Positions 7,621-16,620 are shown, counted from the stretch's first letter. The stretch is DNA of 64,000 nucleotides from an uncultured Flavobacterium sp. (GCF_951805225.1 NZ_OX638201.1:992001-1056000), one strand, 5' to 3'. Notes: a model not told the origin generated them from the sequence alone. Program-made: numbers and translations.

Positions 7621-7636
7621 GTAATTGGCCAATTAC
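7621..7636. promoter_or_regulatory. Perfect 16-bp palindrome upstream of the bacteriocin pair
   Basis: GTAATTGGCCAATTAC is a perfect dyad about 95 bases upstream of the peptide B start, in the divergent region with the AraC-type regulator. It is a plausible operator for a dimeric regulator. No experimental counterpart is known to me. Confidence 0.4.
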
Positions 7637-7748
7637 ATTTAGAAAAACGAGCTACTTCTTATCGTAACGTCTTACTGTAAAAAATGTCTCACTTTTCTGA
7701 AGTCAAAACTAGCTAAACATCGTACTGCTCGCAAATGTTGCCTATCGA

Positions 7749-7780
7749 AATTCAGGAATCCCGATACTTAATTCAGGAAT
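7749..7780. promoter_or_regulatory. Direct repeat AATTCAGGAAT x2, 21-bp phased
   Basis: AATTCAGGAAT occurs at 7749-7759 and 7770-7780. The start-to-start distance is 21 bp, two helical turns, as expected for AraC-family sites bound on one DNA face. The same core (AATTCxxGAATT, inverted) recurs at 9654-9665, just upstream of the lanthipeptide precursor promoter. The likely binder is the regulator encoded at 7899-9620. Confidence 0.55.
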
Positions 7781-7874
7781 TTATTGAAAATAAGAAGGTA
7801 ATTATCTTTAAATGAATTAGTTATAAAATGCCTAAAAATACCTAATTTATCATTATAATTCTGTAAAGATGCTC

Positions 7875-7882
7875 TATTTTTG
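7875..7882 (+). promoter_or_regulatory. Candidate -7 element (TATTTTTG) for the AraC-type regulator gene
   Basis: It fits the flavobacterial -7 consensus TAnnTTTG and ends 16 bases before the ATG at 7899. No TTG lies at the usual -33 distance, so the promoter may depend on an activator. Confidence 0.4.
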
Positions 7883-7898
7883 TAAGAAACCTTAATAT

Positions 7899-9620
7899 AT
7901 GTTTCTGCATAAACTTCAAAGAATCTTACTATTATTACTACTCCCTGTTTTTTTGGTTGCTCAGTCTACAAAAAAAGATCTTACAAAATTGTCTTATGAT
8001 GAATTGCATCAATTATATTTTAAAAATGTAGGTAATCAAAAAGAACAAATACAATATACAAATGCCTATATGACTAAGGCAATAAGAGAAAATAATAACA
8101 TTAGAAAAGCTAAAGCTAATTATCAAATTGCCTTGTTTTATTATAAGTCTAATGAGAATAAAGCGATTCAATATCTTGATAGTGTTATAAAATATTCGAA
8201 AGGAACAAATGATAAATTTTTTCCAGCCGCTGCTTATTGTGAAAAAGGTAATTTTCTCAAATACCAATTTAAGTTTAAAGAAGCCATGATTAATTATAAT
8301 CTGGCAGAAAAAGTGGCACTGCAAACCAATATTGATTATTATTATACAGTAAGAGAATATATTGGTATTACCAAATCTGAAGACTTAGAAGAATATGATG
8401 AAGCATTAGAAATTTATAAGGAATGTTATCGATATTATAAAAGCAAAGACGTAAGAAGTTCAAAATATGCTGAAGATTATCAAAGTATCATTTTTGGAAT
8501 CGCAGATTGTTATAAATCTTTAGAGAATACAGATTCAACTTCCTATTATAATGCACTTGGATATAACGAGTCTAAAGCAACAAAGAATGAAGAATACAAA
8601 TATCTTTTTGTTTTAAATGAAGGTGCAAATCAAGTTTTAAAAAAGAATTACAAAGCAGCATTGGACAGTATTAATATAGCATTGCCTAAAATGATTGAAT
8701 ATGATAATATTGGTAATGTGCTGGCCGGGTATTATTATTTGGGGAAATCTTATGACGGATTAGGAAAAAAAGCAAAAGCGGCAGCAAATTATATTAAAGT
8801 AGATTCTATCTACAATATAACAAAGGAAATAAGTACAGAGTTTGTAGATGGGTATCCTTATTTGATTTCTTATTATAAAAATTTGGGTGATAAGGAAAAT
8901 CAATTAAAATACATTACAGTTTATATGTCCATTGACAGTATTTTAAAGAAAAATTATCGGGAACTAAATAAGTTGGTATACAAAGAATATGATACTCCGC
9001 GTTTAATTTCTGATAAAGAAAGTCTTATTACTTCTCTCAATAATGATAAAATTAAAACCTACTGGGGATTAGGATTCTTATTACTAGCTACTATTGGTTT
9101 AGGAGGTTTTGCTGTACATCAATATAAAAGTAAAAAACGATATCGATCAAGATTTGAAAAAATAATAGAAGAAGCTAAAATTAAGGAGAATCCTGAATTT
9201 AAAAATGAAGATATAATAAAAGTGGATTCTATTAAAATCGAAGAAATTGGTATTGCCGAAGAGTTGGTAAATCAGATTTTAGAGAAGCTCAGTCTTTTTG
9301 AAACTAACAAAGGATATTTGGAATCGAATCTTACTGTACAATTGTTATCATCAACATTTGATACCAATAGTAAATATGTTTCTAAGATAGTTAATCTATA
9401 TAAAGGAAAATCTTTTACACAATATATTAATGAATTAAGAATTGAGAATGCTATTAATCAATTGCAAAAAAATAACAAACTAAGGAAATATACCGTTCAG
9501 GCTCTGGCATTGGAATTTGGTTTTAATAATGCTGAATCTTTTTCGACCGCTTTTTATAAAAAAACAGGTATAAAACCAACCTATTTCATTAAAGAATTGG
9601 ATTTGAACACAACTACTTGA
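7899..9620 (+). CDS. Membrane-anchored TPR / AraC-type HTH transcriptional regulator
   Basis: A 573-residue hybrid regulator common in Bacteroidota. A signal peptide or first span at ~6-22 (ending VAQS) is followed by a region of TPR-like helical repeats (~40-350), which would be periplasmic. A transmembrane helix lies at ~388-406, then a basic linker and a C-terminal AraC-type double helix-turn-helix (~480-570, including KYVSKIVNLYKGKSFTQYI and FGFNNAESFSTAFYKKTGIK). It probably senses an envelope or peptide signal through the TPRs and acts on DNA from the membrane. It sits between the two bacteriocin gene sets. The repeated AATTCAGGAAT motif at 7749-7780 and 9654-9665 is its most likely site. 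Confidence 0.88.
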   Translation: MFLHKLQRILLLLLLPVFLVAQSTKKDLTKLSYDELHQLYFKNVGNQKEQIQYTNAYMTKAIRENNNIRKAKANYQIALFYYKSNENKAIQYLDSVIKYSKGTNDKFFPAAAYCEKGNFLKYQFKFKEAMINYNLAEKVALQTNIDYYYTVREYIGITKSEDLEEYDEALEIYKECYRYYKSKDVRSSKYAEDYQSIIFGIADCYKSLENTDSTSYYNALGYNESKATKNEEYKYLFVLNEGANQVLKKNYKAALDSINIALPKMIEYDNIGNVLAGYYYLGKSYDGLGKKAKAAANYIKVDSIYNITKEISTEFVDGYPYLISYYKNLGDKENQLKYITVYMSIDSILKKNYRELNKLVYKEYDTPRLISDKESLITSLNNDKIKTYWGLGFLLLATIGLGGFAVHQYKSKKRYRSRFEKIIEEAKIKENPEFKNEDIIKVDSIKIEEIGIAEELVNQILEKLSLFETNKGYLESNLTVQLLSSTFDTNSKYVSKIVNLYKGKSFTQYINELRIENAINQLQKNNKLRKYTVQALALEFGFNNAESFSTAFYKKTGIKPTYFIKELDLNTTT

Positions 9621-9653
9621 TAAGTTGTGTTTTAGTAAAATGCAGGAGATCGA

Positions 9654-9665
9654 AATTCCTGAATT
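9654..9665. promoter_or_regulatory. AATTCCTGAATT palindrome, activator-site position
   Basis: This 12-base near-palindrome is the inverted form of the AATTCAGGAAT repeats at 7749-7780. It ends 21 bases upstream of the TTG of the precursor promoter, the place where an AraC-type activator usually binds. The bases before it (ATCGAA) and after it (CCGA) also match the context of the first upstream repeat. Confidence 0.55.
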
Positions 9666-9686
9666 CCGACAAGTAAATCAAATTTT

Positions 9687-9720
9687 TTGTTAGTTCAATG
9701 AGCAGAGGACTATATATTTG
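9687..9720 (+). promoter_or_regulatory. Promoter of the lanthipeptide precursor operon
   Basis: TTG (9687-9689), a 23-base spacer, then TATATTTG (9713-9720), matching the flavobacterial -33/-7 consensus. The start site should fall near 9727, leaving a leader of about 30 bases before the ATG at 9757. Confidence 0.6.
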
Positions 9721-9756
9721 CGATCATATTTAGTAATCCAAAAAATAAATTGTAAG

Positions 9757-9939
9757 ATGAAAACGAAAAATGAAAAAAAAAGTATAAATAAATTTGGTAT
9801 TGAAAGATTTGAAGTAGCCAAATTAAAAAGTTTAAATTCAATAGTTGGAGGAGGAAAGACCACTACTGTTAATGACGATCCGTCCGATACAAATGATCAT
9901 AAAGGAAAACAAAACTCAACTGAAAAATGCAATGGTTAG
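9757..9939 (+). CDS. Lanthipeptide-type precursor with GGG leader end (60 aa)
   Basis: The ATG at 9757 is chosen because the promoter element lies just upstream, which excludes the in-frame TTG at 9718. The leader includes RFEVAKLKSLNSIVGGG, the Bacteroidota natural-product-precursor pattern (VAKL... V-GG). It parallels TVAKLNNDQMTKVVGGG in the precursor at 41059. The core is polar: a KTTTV cluster, DDPSDTND, then NSTEKCNG with a single cysteine near the end. Several Thr and Ser residues are available for dehydration, but at most one (methyl)lanthionine ring can form. It is the first gene of an operon with two S8 proteases and a split dehydratase. Confidence 0.8.
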   Translation: MKTKNEKKSINKFGIERFEVAKLKSLNSIVGGGKTTTVNDDPSDTNDHKGKQNSTEKCNG

Positions 9940-9962
9940 TATTTTAAATTTAATATTGATTC

Positions 9963-11687
9963 ATGATTAAATTATTTTACATAATTATTCTATTTTTCCT
10001 TCTTTTAGTAAGTTGTAAATCTACTATAGAACCTAGTAATTTTTCTAAAATAACTATATTAAAAAAAGAACTTACAGCTACAGAATTAAAAATCTGGTAT
10101 CGAAAAGATTATAAAGAAGACACTATTCCAGGTATTTCGTTAGATAAATGGTATCGTTTAAATAAAAAGCGCCCTAAAAGCAAAAGTATTATTGTAGCTG
10201 TAATAGATACTCAAATTGATATAAATCATGAAGATTTACAAGGACAACTTTGGACAAACAGCAAAGAAATTCCAAATAATGATATCGATGACGACCATAA
10301 TGGTTATCTTGATGACATTAACGGCTGGAGTTTTACAGGAACCAAAAGCGGAGGTTATGTAGTTTGGAATAGATATGAATATGTTCGCATTATGCAGGAA
10401 TGGGGACCATTATTTAAAGATAAAACAGAAGCTGAAATTGATTCTAAAGATCTTTATAAATACAAGGAATATCAAAGAGCTTTAAAAAAGTATCGAGAAA
10501 AAGAAAAATATTCAAAAAATTGGTTGAAATCCTTAAATCATGATGTCGCAGTTTATCCTTTGGTAAAAGATACTTTAAAGTACTTTTTTCCTAAAGAAGA
10601 TTACACCTACAAACAACTGGATAGTTTGTATAAAATATATAAAATAAATGATAAAAGATACAAACAAAGACGTGATGATAATGATAGAGATCTGGGAGCG
10701 TTAATATCTTATATGATGGTTAATTTGAATACTGACGAAAGTACTTTAGAAGAATTAGTAGATCAAAAAACTCAGCTTGATTCTATTGTAAATAAAAACC
10801 TGAATTTAGATTACAATGAGCGTCTGTTAATAGGGGACAATCCTAATGTTTTAGAAAAAGGTTACGGCAATAATAATGTCAGTAATAATAAAGCAGGACA
10901 TCGATCTATTCAGGATCATTGCACAAAAATGGCAGGAGTTATTGGCGCTAATAGAGAAAACAATATAGGAATAAAAGGGATTGTTCAAAACGTTAAAATC
11001 ATGCCTTTGAATATTTCTCCATCAGGAGATGAACATGATAAAGATATTACCATGGCTATACGCTATGCTGTAGACAATGGAGCAAAGATTATTAATATGT
11101 CTTTTAGTAAGCAGTTTTCTTTGCATCAGGAATGGGTTACAGAAGCTTTTAAATATGCTGAAGAACATAATGTACTATTAATTCGCAGTGCTGGTAATGA
11201 AGGTGATGATCTTGATAAGGTAAAATATTATACAACAGATACTAATTTTGAAGATAACAAAGAATTTTGCTCCAATTTTATGGTAGTCGGATCTGTCAGC
11301 CATAAATTAGATAGTACTTTTGTTTCTGATTATTCTAATTACGGAAAACAAAATGTAGACTTATTTGCTCCGGGAGACGAAATATACTCGACTGGTGCAG
11401 GTAATAGTTACAAATTTGATTCTGGTACTTCAATGGCTGTTCCGATGGTTTCAGGAACTGCAGCGTTAATTTGGCTTTATTATCCAAATCTAACTGTTGC
11501 ACAGGTAAAACAAATCATTATGGATTCAGGAACATCTTATGATTTGCAAGTTATAGTTCCAGGTACGGAAAATAAAAAAGTACCATTTTCGGAATTATCC
11601 AAATCAGGAAAAGTATTAAATGTTTACAATGCAATGCAACTTGCCGATAAGGTCAGTAAAAAGAAAAAAACAACGTCTAAATATTAA
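9963..11687 (+). CDS. S8 (subtilisin-like) serine protease lipoprotein 1; candidate leader peptidase
   Basis: A 574-residue secreted protease. The signal peptide ends in lipobox LVSC (Cys18), so the protein should be lipid-anchored outside the inner membrane. The catalytic triad is Asp82 (VIDTQID), His319 (DHCTKMAG, where the family usually has HGTHVAG) and Ser490 (GTSMAVP), with oxyanion Asn in SAGNEG. The Asp-to-His distance is 237 residues, far more than the ~30 of subtilisin, so a charged, helix-rich insertion of about 200 residues sits beside the active site. It is 23 bases downstream of the precursor gene and a tandem paralogue of the next gene. Role inferred: removing the leader or trimming the modified peptide in the periplasm or at the surface. 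Confidence 0.88.
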   Translation: MIKLFYIIILFFLLLVSCKSTIEPSNFSKITILKKELTATELKIWYRKDYKEDTIPGISLDKWYRLNKKRPKSKSIIVAVIDTQIDINHEDLQGQLWTNSKEIPNNDIDDDHNGYLDDINGWSFTGTKSGGYVVWNRYEYVRIMQEWGPLFKDKTEAEIDSKDLYKYKEYQRALKKYREKEKYSKNWLKSLNHDVAVYPLVKDTLKYFFPKEDYTYKQLDSLYKIYKINDKRYKQRRDDNDRDLGALISYMMVNLNTDESTLEELVDQKTQLDSIVNKNLNLDYNERLLIGDNPNVLEKGYGNNNVSNNKAGHRSIQDHCTKMAGVIGANRENNIGIKGIVQNVKIMPLNISPSGDEHDKDITMAIRYAVDNGAKIINMSFSKQFSLHQEWVTEAFKYAEEHNVLLIRSAGNEGDDLDKVKYYTTDTNFEDNKEFCSNFMVVGSVSHKLDSTFVSDYSNYGKQNVDLFAPGDEIYSTGAGNSYKFDSGTSMAVPMVSGTAALIWLYYPNLTVAQVKQIIMDSGTSYDLQVIVPGTENKKVPFSELSKSGKVLNVYNAMQLADKVSKKKKTTSKY

Positions 11688-11706
11688 ATAGACTTCAATT
11701 TAAGAA

Positions 11707-13407
11707 ATGCTAAAATCAATTTATTTAATTCTTCTTTCAACCTTATTTTTAGTTAGTTGTAAACCTGTAAAACAATCAGATATTCCTTTTAAGAAAGACA
11801 TTAAAAAAAAACTTACAGCTACAGAATTAAAAACCTGGTATCAAAAAGATTATCAAGAAGATGCTATTCCAGGTATTTCACTAGATAAATGGTATCGTTT
11901 AAATAAAAAGAAGCCTAAAACCGAAGTTATTGTAGCCGTTATAGATACTCAAATTGATAAAAATCATGAGGATTTGCAAGGACAACTTTGGACAAATAAT
12001 AAAGAAATCCCTAATAATGGTATAGATGATGATGATAATGGGTACGTAGATGATACACAAGGATGGAATTTTACTGCAAAAAAAGATAGCTATATTGTTT
12101 GGGGAAATTTTGAATATGTTAGGCTAATAAGAGATTTTCAAGGCAAATTTGAAGGTCAAAATGAAACTACAGTTTCTAAAGATGATTTATTAAACTTTAA
12201 AGAATATTTACGAGCAAAAAAGAAGTTAGAAGAAGAAGTAACTTATTATAAAAAAAAGGAAGTATCTCAAAAATACGGTGTTAGTGTTTTTCCTATTGCT
12301 AAAGACAGTTTAAGACATTATTTCCCTAAAGAAGATTATACTATTGAGCAACTAGATAGTTTGTACAAGATTTATAAAATAAACGATAAAACATTGCGCC
12401 AACGTCGGGAAGATAATGACAGAGACTTAGGAGCAATGATTAGCTTTATGAAATTTAGGTTTGAAGTAGGTGAAAAAAGCTTATCAGATGTTATTGATTT
12501 TGAAATTCAAATAGATTCGATCTTAAATAAGAATTTAAATATAAATTTTGATGAAAGAAAATTTATAGGAGATAATCCCAACATTCTAGAAAAAGGATAT
12601 GGCAGCAAGAATATAAGTATTTCGAAAGAAGGGCATAGATCTTTTCAGGATCATAATACAAAAGTATCGGGCATTATTGCAGCTAATAGAAACAATAATC
12701 TGGGAATTAAAGGAATTGCAGAGAATGTAAAAATTATGCCACTTACTATTTCTTACTCAGGAGATGAACATGACAAAGATATTGCAATGGCAGTATATTA
12801 TGCCGTTGATAATGGCGCAAAAGTGATTAACATGTCGTTTACAAAAGAATTTTCCTTAAAACAACAATGGGTTTCAGAAGCTTTTAAATATGCAGAAAAA
12901 CACAATGTTTTATTGGTTCATATTTCTGGAAATGAAAGTTTTGATATTGATAAAAATCCCAGTTATCCTAGTGATAATAATTTTGACGGAACTGGAGAGA
13001 TTTGTAATAATTTTATTAATGTTGGGGCAACTTCAAATCGGGTAGACGGTACATTTCTTTATGAATTGTCTAATTATGGAAAACAAAATGTCGATTTATT
13101 TGCTCCGGGTGATGATATTTATTCGACTGCCGCAGGTAATACTTATGAATATGATTCCGGTACTTCTCTGGCAGCTCCAATGGTTTCCGGGACAGCTGCA
13201 CTTATTTGGTCCTATTATCCTGAACTTACAGCTGCTGAGGTAAAACAAATTATTATGGATTCAGGTACATCTTATGATTTACAAGTTATAGTGCCGGGAA
13301 CAAAAGATAAAAAAGTACCTTTTTCTGAATTATCCAAATCAGGAAAAGTTTTGAATGTTTATAATGCAATGCAACTAGCCGATAAGGTCAGTAAAAAGAA
13401 AAAATGA
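11707..13407 (+). CDS. S8 (subtilisin-like) serine protease lipoprotein 2; tandem paralogue
   Basis: 566 residues, clearly homologous over its full length to the preceding gene, with identical blocks such as KKLTATELK-x-WYxKDY, LQGQLWTN and the last ~40 residues. Lipobox LVSC (Cys18). Catalytic residues are Asp80 (VIDTQID), His316 (DHNTKVSG) and Ser487 (GTSLAAP), with oxyanion Asn in HISGNES. The same long insertion separates Asp and His, and it has diverged more than the catalytic blocks, suggesting different substrate or partner preference. The gene ends with ATGA, overlapping the dehydratase start by four bases, so protease and dehydratase are co-translated. Confidence 0.88.
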   Translation: MLKSIYLILLSTLFLVSCKPVKQSDIPFKKDIKKKLTATELKTWYQKDYQEDAIPGISLDKWYRLNKKKPKTEVIVAVIDTQIDKNHEDLQGQLWTNNKEIPNNGIDDDDNGYVDDTQGWNFTAKKDSYIVWGNFEYVRLIRDFQGKFEGQNETTVSKDDLLNFKEYLRAKKKLEEEVTYYKKKEVSQKYGVSVFPIAKDSLRHYFPKEDYTIEQLDSLYKIYKINDKTLRQRREDNDRDLGAMISFMKFRFEVGEKSLSDVIDFEIQIDSILNKNLNINFDERKFIGDNPNILEKGYGSKNISISKEGHRSFQDHNTKVSGIIAANRNNNLGIKGIAENVKIMPLTISYSGDEHDKDIAMAVYYAVDNGAKVINMSFTKEFSLKQQWVSEAFKYAEKHNVLLVHISGNESFDIDKNPSYPSDNNFDGTGEICNNFINVGATSNRVDGTFLYELSNYGKQNVDLFAPGDDIYSTAAGNTYEYDSGTSLAAPMVSGTAALIWSYYPELTAAEVKQIIMDSGTSYDLQVIVPGTKDKKVPFSELSKSGKVLNVYNAMQLADKVSKKKK

Positions 13408-15608
13408 TATCAACTTTTAAGATTACGTCTTTTTCTTCCTATGTATTAAGAACTCCTTTGTTGCCTTTGCCTTTGTATCTTAGCACAATTGAAAATTATT
13501 CAGAAGAAAAAGTAAAAGAGCTTTATCAAAATTCTTTAATCAAAGAAGCTATGAATTTGGCTTCGCCTGATTTAAAAAAAGAACTGGATAAATGGGAAAA
13601 AAAAGATTCCAATTTATCTGATGAAAAAGCAAAAAAGCTAGAGATTACATTTATAAAATATTTAGCCAGAATGTCTTCTAGATGTACACCTTTTGGTCTC
13701 TTTGCAGGTTGCTCAATAGGGGAAATAGTTGCCGAAACGAATATTATTCTGGAGGATTCGGTCAATTCTAAAAGATTTACTCAGTTTGATATGCAATTCT
13801 GGGTGGCTTTATTGCAAAATATTGCTAAACGAGAAAAAGCAATTTCTTACTTAAGATATTTTCCTAATTCTTCTATTTACGAATTTGGTGATTTCTACAG
13901 ATATATAGAATACAAATACATAAAAACGACTCGAGAACATACTATTTCGGCATTGCGAAAATCCGACATACTTCAGGAAATAATACTCAAATCGAAATCA
14001 GGATTAACTATTGATGAAATGAATTCTTTTTTGGCTGAAAATGATTCTGAAAAAGAGGAAGCAGCAAATTTTATTCATCAACTGGTCAAATTTCAGTTTC
14101 TGGTAAGCGAATTAGATGCAGTTGTAACTGGCAATAACGAATTTGACAGGATCTTATCAATTTTAAGGAATATACCTGATTTAGAAAAAGAATATCAATT
14201 TTTAGAAAAGATAAACAAACAGGTTTTAGATCTCGATATTTCTTTAGTTCCAACAGAAAATCAATACTTAAATATCAAGAAAAGGATACATGAAGAAGGA
14301 TTTGATTGTGATGAAAAATATCTTTTCCAAACTGATTTAAATACTGCGACAATAGCAAATAGCTTAGATAGAAGTACGGTAAAAAAAGTAACTCAAGGAC
14401 TTTATTTTTTAAATGGAATACAGCCTAAAAAAGAATCTAAGAATCTAAAAACTTTCGCTAGAGAATTCTCCAAAAGGTATGAATCACAAGAAATGCCGCT
14501 TATGAATATCTTAGATACCGAAGCGGGATTAGGCTATCCGATAAATCATGATATGAGCGATTCTCATGAAATTTTAGAAGGCTTTTCTTTTAAACAAAAG
14601 AAAGAAAAAAACGAGAATCAAATCTGGAATTCATATGATTTAATACTAGAAAAAAAGCTTCAGGAATGTTTTTCAAATAATCAAACCACAATTACTTTAT
14701 CCGAAAATGATTTCCCTGATTTTGACGCTGCTTTTGATAATACTCCTGTCACATTTTCGGCACTTATCGAAATTTATGAGGATGAAAAAATAGCTATAGA
14801 ATCTTCAGGAAATGTAAGCGCTGCAAAATTATTAGGTAGATTTTGCAACGGAAATCCGGACATTCATAATCTGACTAAAGAAATTGTTGCGAAAGAGGAA
14901 GCTTTTCATCATGATAAAATTTTAGCCGAAATTGTTCATATTCCACAATCCAGAACAGGAAATATTCTACGCAGACCTGTTTTAAGAAATTATGAAATAG
15001 TTTATCTGGCAAATTCAGGTGTTGAAAAGGAAAATGTAATTGATTTAAATGATTTATTTGTATCGATAAAAGGCGATAAAATAATACTCCGTTCTAAAAA
15101 ACTGAATAAAGAAATTATTCCTTGTTTGTCAAATGCTCACAATTTTTCTAGTGATTCATTACCTCTGTATCATTTTTTATGTGATTTGCAGGCTCAAAAC
15201 ATGAAACCAATCTTTAATTTTGATTGGGGGATTTTAGAATCTCATTATAATTATTTTCCAAGAGTAGAGTATAAAGAAATCATACTTTCAAAAGCAAAAT
15301 GGATTATAATGAAAGAAGATATAATTCCTTTTCTTAAAGTAAATAATACTGATTTGTTTGAAGTATTTTCAAATTGGAGAATAGATAAAAACATTCCATA
15401 TTTAGTTAATTGGGTGAATTTTGATAATACATTATTATTAGATTTTCGAACAGAAATTGGAATTCAGCTATTTTTAAAATCCACACAAAATAGAACTAAA
15501 ATTATCTTAGAAGAATTTTTATTTGAAAATAATTCGATTGTAAAAAACAGCTCAGGAGAAGATTTTAGCAATCAATTTATAGTATCATTTTATAAAGAAC
15601 AATCTTAA
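13404..15608 (+). CDS. Lantibiotic dehydratase, N-terminal (glutamylation) half as a separate protein
   Basis: 734 residues corresponding to the Lant_dehydr_N part of class I LanB enzymes, which transfers glutamate from glutamyl-tRNA to Ser/Thr of the precursor. Recognisable blocks are MSSRCTPFGLFAG near residue 90, the DTEAGLGYP region, AEIVHIPQSRTGNILRRP and LPLYHFL. All have near-identical counterparts in the full-length LanB at 42605-45739. The protein stops exactly where that enzyme continues into its SpaB_C domain, which here is a separate gene two bases downstream. The enzyme is therefore split at the domain boundary rather than broken. It overlaps the upstream protease gene by four bases. 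Confidence 0.92.
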   Translation: MISTFKITSFSSYVLRTPLLPLPLYLSTIENYSEEKVKELYQNSLIKEAMNLASPDLKKELDKWEKKDSNLSDEKAKKLEITFIKYLARMSSRCTPFGLFAGCSIGEIVAETNIILEDSVNSKRFTQFDMQFWVALLQNIAKREKAISYLRYFPNSSIYEFGDFYRYIEYKYIKTTREHTISALRKSDILQEIILKSKSGLTIDEMNSFLAENDSEKEEAANFIHQLVKFQFLVSELDAVVTGNNEFDRILSILRNIPDLEKEYQFLEKINKQVLDLDISLVPTENQYLNIKKRIHEEGFDCDEKYLFQTDLNTATIANSLDRSTVKKVTQGLYFLNGIQPKKESKNLKTFAREFSKRYESQEMPLMNILDTEAGLGYPINHDMSDSHEILEGFSFKQKKEKNENQIWNSYDLILEKKLQECFSNNQTTITLSENDFPDFDAAFDNTPVTFSALIEIYEDEKIAIESSGNVSAAKLLGRFCNGNPDIHNLTKEIVAKEEAFHHDKILAEIVHIPQSRTGNILRRPVLRNYEIVYLANSGVEKENVIDLNDLFVSIKGDKIILRSKKLNKEIIPCLSNAHNFSSDSLPLYHFLCDLQAQNMKPIFNFDWGILESHYNYFPRVEYKEIILSKAKWIIMKEDIIPFLKVNNTDLFEVFSNWRIDKNIPYLVNWVNFDNTLLLDFRTEIGIQLFLKSTQNRTKIILEEFLFENNSIVKNSSGEDFSNQFIVSFYKEQS

Positions 15609-15610
15609 AA

Positions 15611-16477
15611 ATGCAAAGAGTTTTTTGTTTAGGAAGCGAGTGGCTCTATTATAAAATTTATACAGGAGTTCAGACAACAGATCTTATTTTGTTTGAAAAA
15701 TTTTATCCGATTATTTTACAATTAGAAAAAAGAAAAATCATCCAAAAATGGTTTTTTATTCGATATAACGATAATGATGCCCATTTTAGAATTCGCTTTT
15801 TAATAGAAGACAAAAAGAATTTATCAAAAGCTATTAATATGCTTTTTCCGGTTCTAAACGATCTGCTTCAGGAGAATTTAGTATGGAAAGTTCAAACCGA
15901 TACTTATCAAAGAGAACTGGAAAGATATGGAGAAAATACAATTGAAGATTCTGAGTTTTTGTTCTGGAAAGATAGCGAAATGATAATTCAATATATTTCA
16001 TTAAAAAAAGCATTTTCTGAAAAAGATATGGCGCTTTTATTCAGTTTCTGTTCGATAGATTCTTTTTTAAATTCTTTTGGTTTATCAATCTCAGATAAAC
16101 TTAATTTAATGAACAGTTTGCAAATTTCTTTTAAAGAAGAATTTGAGGCAGATAAAACATTAAAAAGTCAACTTGATAAAAAGTATAGAGAATTACTGCC
16201 TACAATTGAGCATTTTTTTTCAGATATATCCAGAAAAGATTTTCCTGATTTTTTTGAAATAATTGAAAAAAAAGAAAATCAGATTGTAGAAAAAGTATTA
16301 GAAATTAAAGCTTCAATTCAAATTCCGATTCACGATTTTTTGGCAAGTCATATTCACATGATGCTTAATAGACAATATACTTCTAAGCAAAGAATGTATG
16401 AATTGGTTGTTTATGATCATTTATACAGATATTATAAAACTTTAAATTATAAGAGATTATACAAAAAGTCTTTATAA
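15611..16477 (+). CDS. Lantibiotic dehydratase, C-terminal (SpaB_C / elimination) half
   Basis: 288 residues of the thiopeptide-type bacteriocin biosynthesis domain family. It starts CLGSEWLYYKIYTG, equivalent to GIGSEWLYYKIYCG inside the fused LanB at 42605-45739. It has the conserved block FFIRYNDNDAHFRIRF, the segment VQTDTYQRELERYGENT, and a conserved histidine near the end (SHIHMMLNR). The domain eliminates glutamate to give dehydroalanine or dehydrobutyrine. It begins two bases after the glutamylation half, so the two are surely co-expressed and probably form a complex. No LanC follows. The operon ends here and a repeat-containing spacer begins. Confidence 0.92.
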   Translation: MQRVFCLGSEWLYYKIYTGVQTTDLILFEKFYPIILQLEKRKIIQKWFFIRYNDNDAHFRIRFLIEDKKNLSKAINMLFPVLNDLLQENLVWKVQTDTYQRELERYGENTIEDSEFLFWKDSEMIIQYISLKKAFSEKDMALLFSFCSIDSFLNSFGLSISDKLNLMNSLQISFKEEFEADKTLKSQLDKKYRELLPTIEHFFSDISRKDFPDFFEIIEKKENQIVEKVLEIKASIQIPIHDFLASHIHMMLNRQYTSKQRMYELVVYDHLYRYYKTLNYKRLYKKSL

Positions 16478-16482
16478 GATTA

Positions 16483-16620
16483 TTTAAACACAACATTGTC
16501 ATTTCGACGTAGGAGAAATCTCCATGAGAAGCTCGACAAAGATTGGCGACAATATTGAACGCGGATGACGCGGATTCGTTTTGCGAAAACACAGATTAAA
16601 ACGGATTTTATTAGCTTAAT
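16483..16620. repeat. Dispersed intergenic repeat (TCATTTCGACG element), single arm
   Basis: The stretch from TTTAAACACAACATTGTC through ATTTCGACGTAGGAGAAATC also occurs, inverted, at about 36640-36680, with its GTCATTTCGACGGAGGAGAAA core repeated again at 36568. It is followed by GCGGATGACGCGGATTC-type sequence of the kind found repeatedly between flavobacterial genes. It is probably a non-autonomous interspersed repeat or folded 3' element. Confidence 0.55.
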
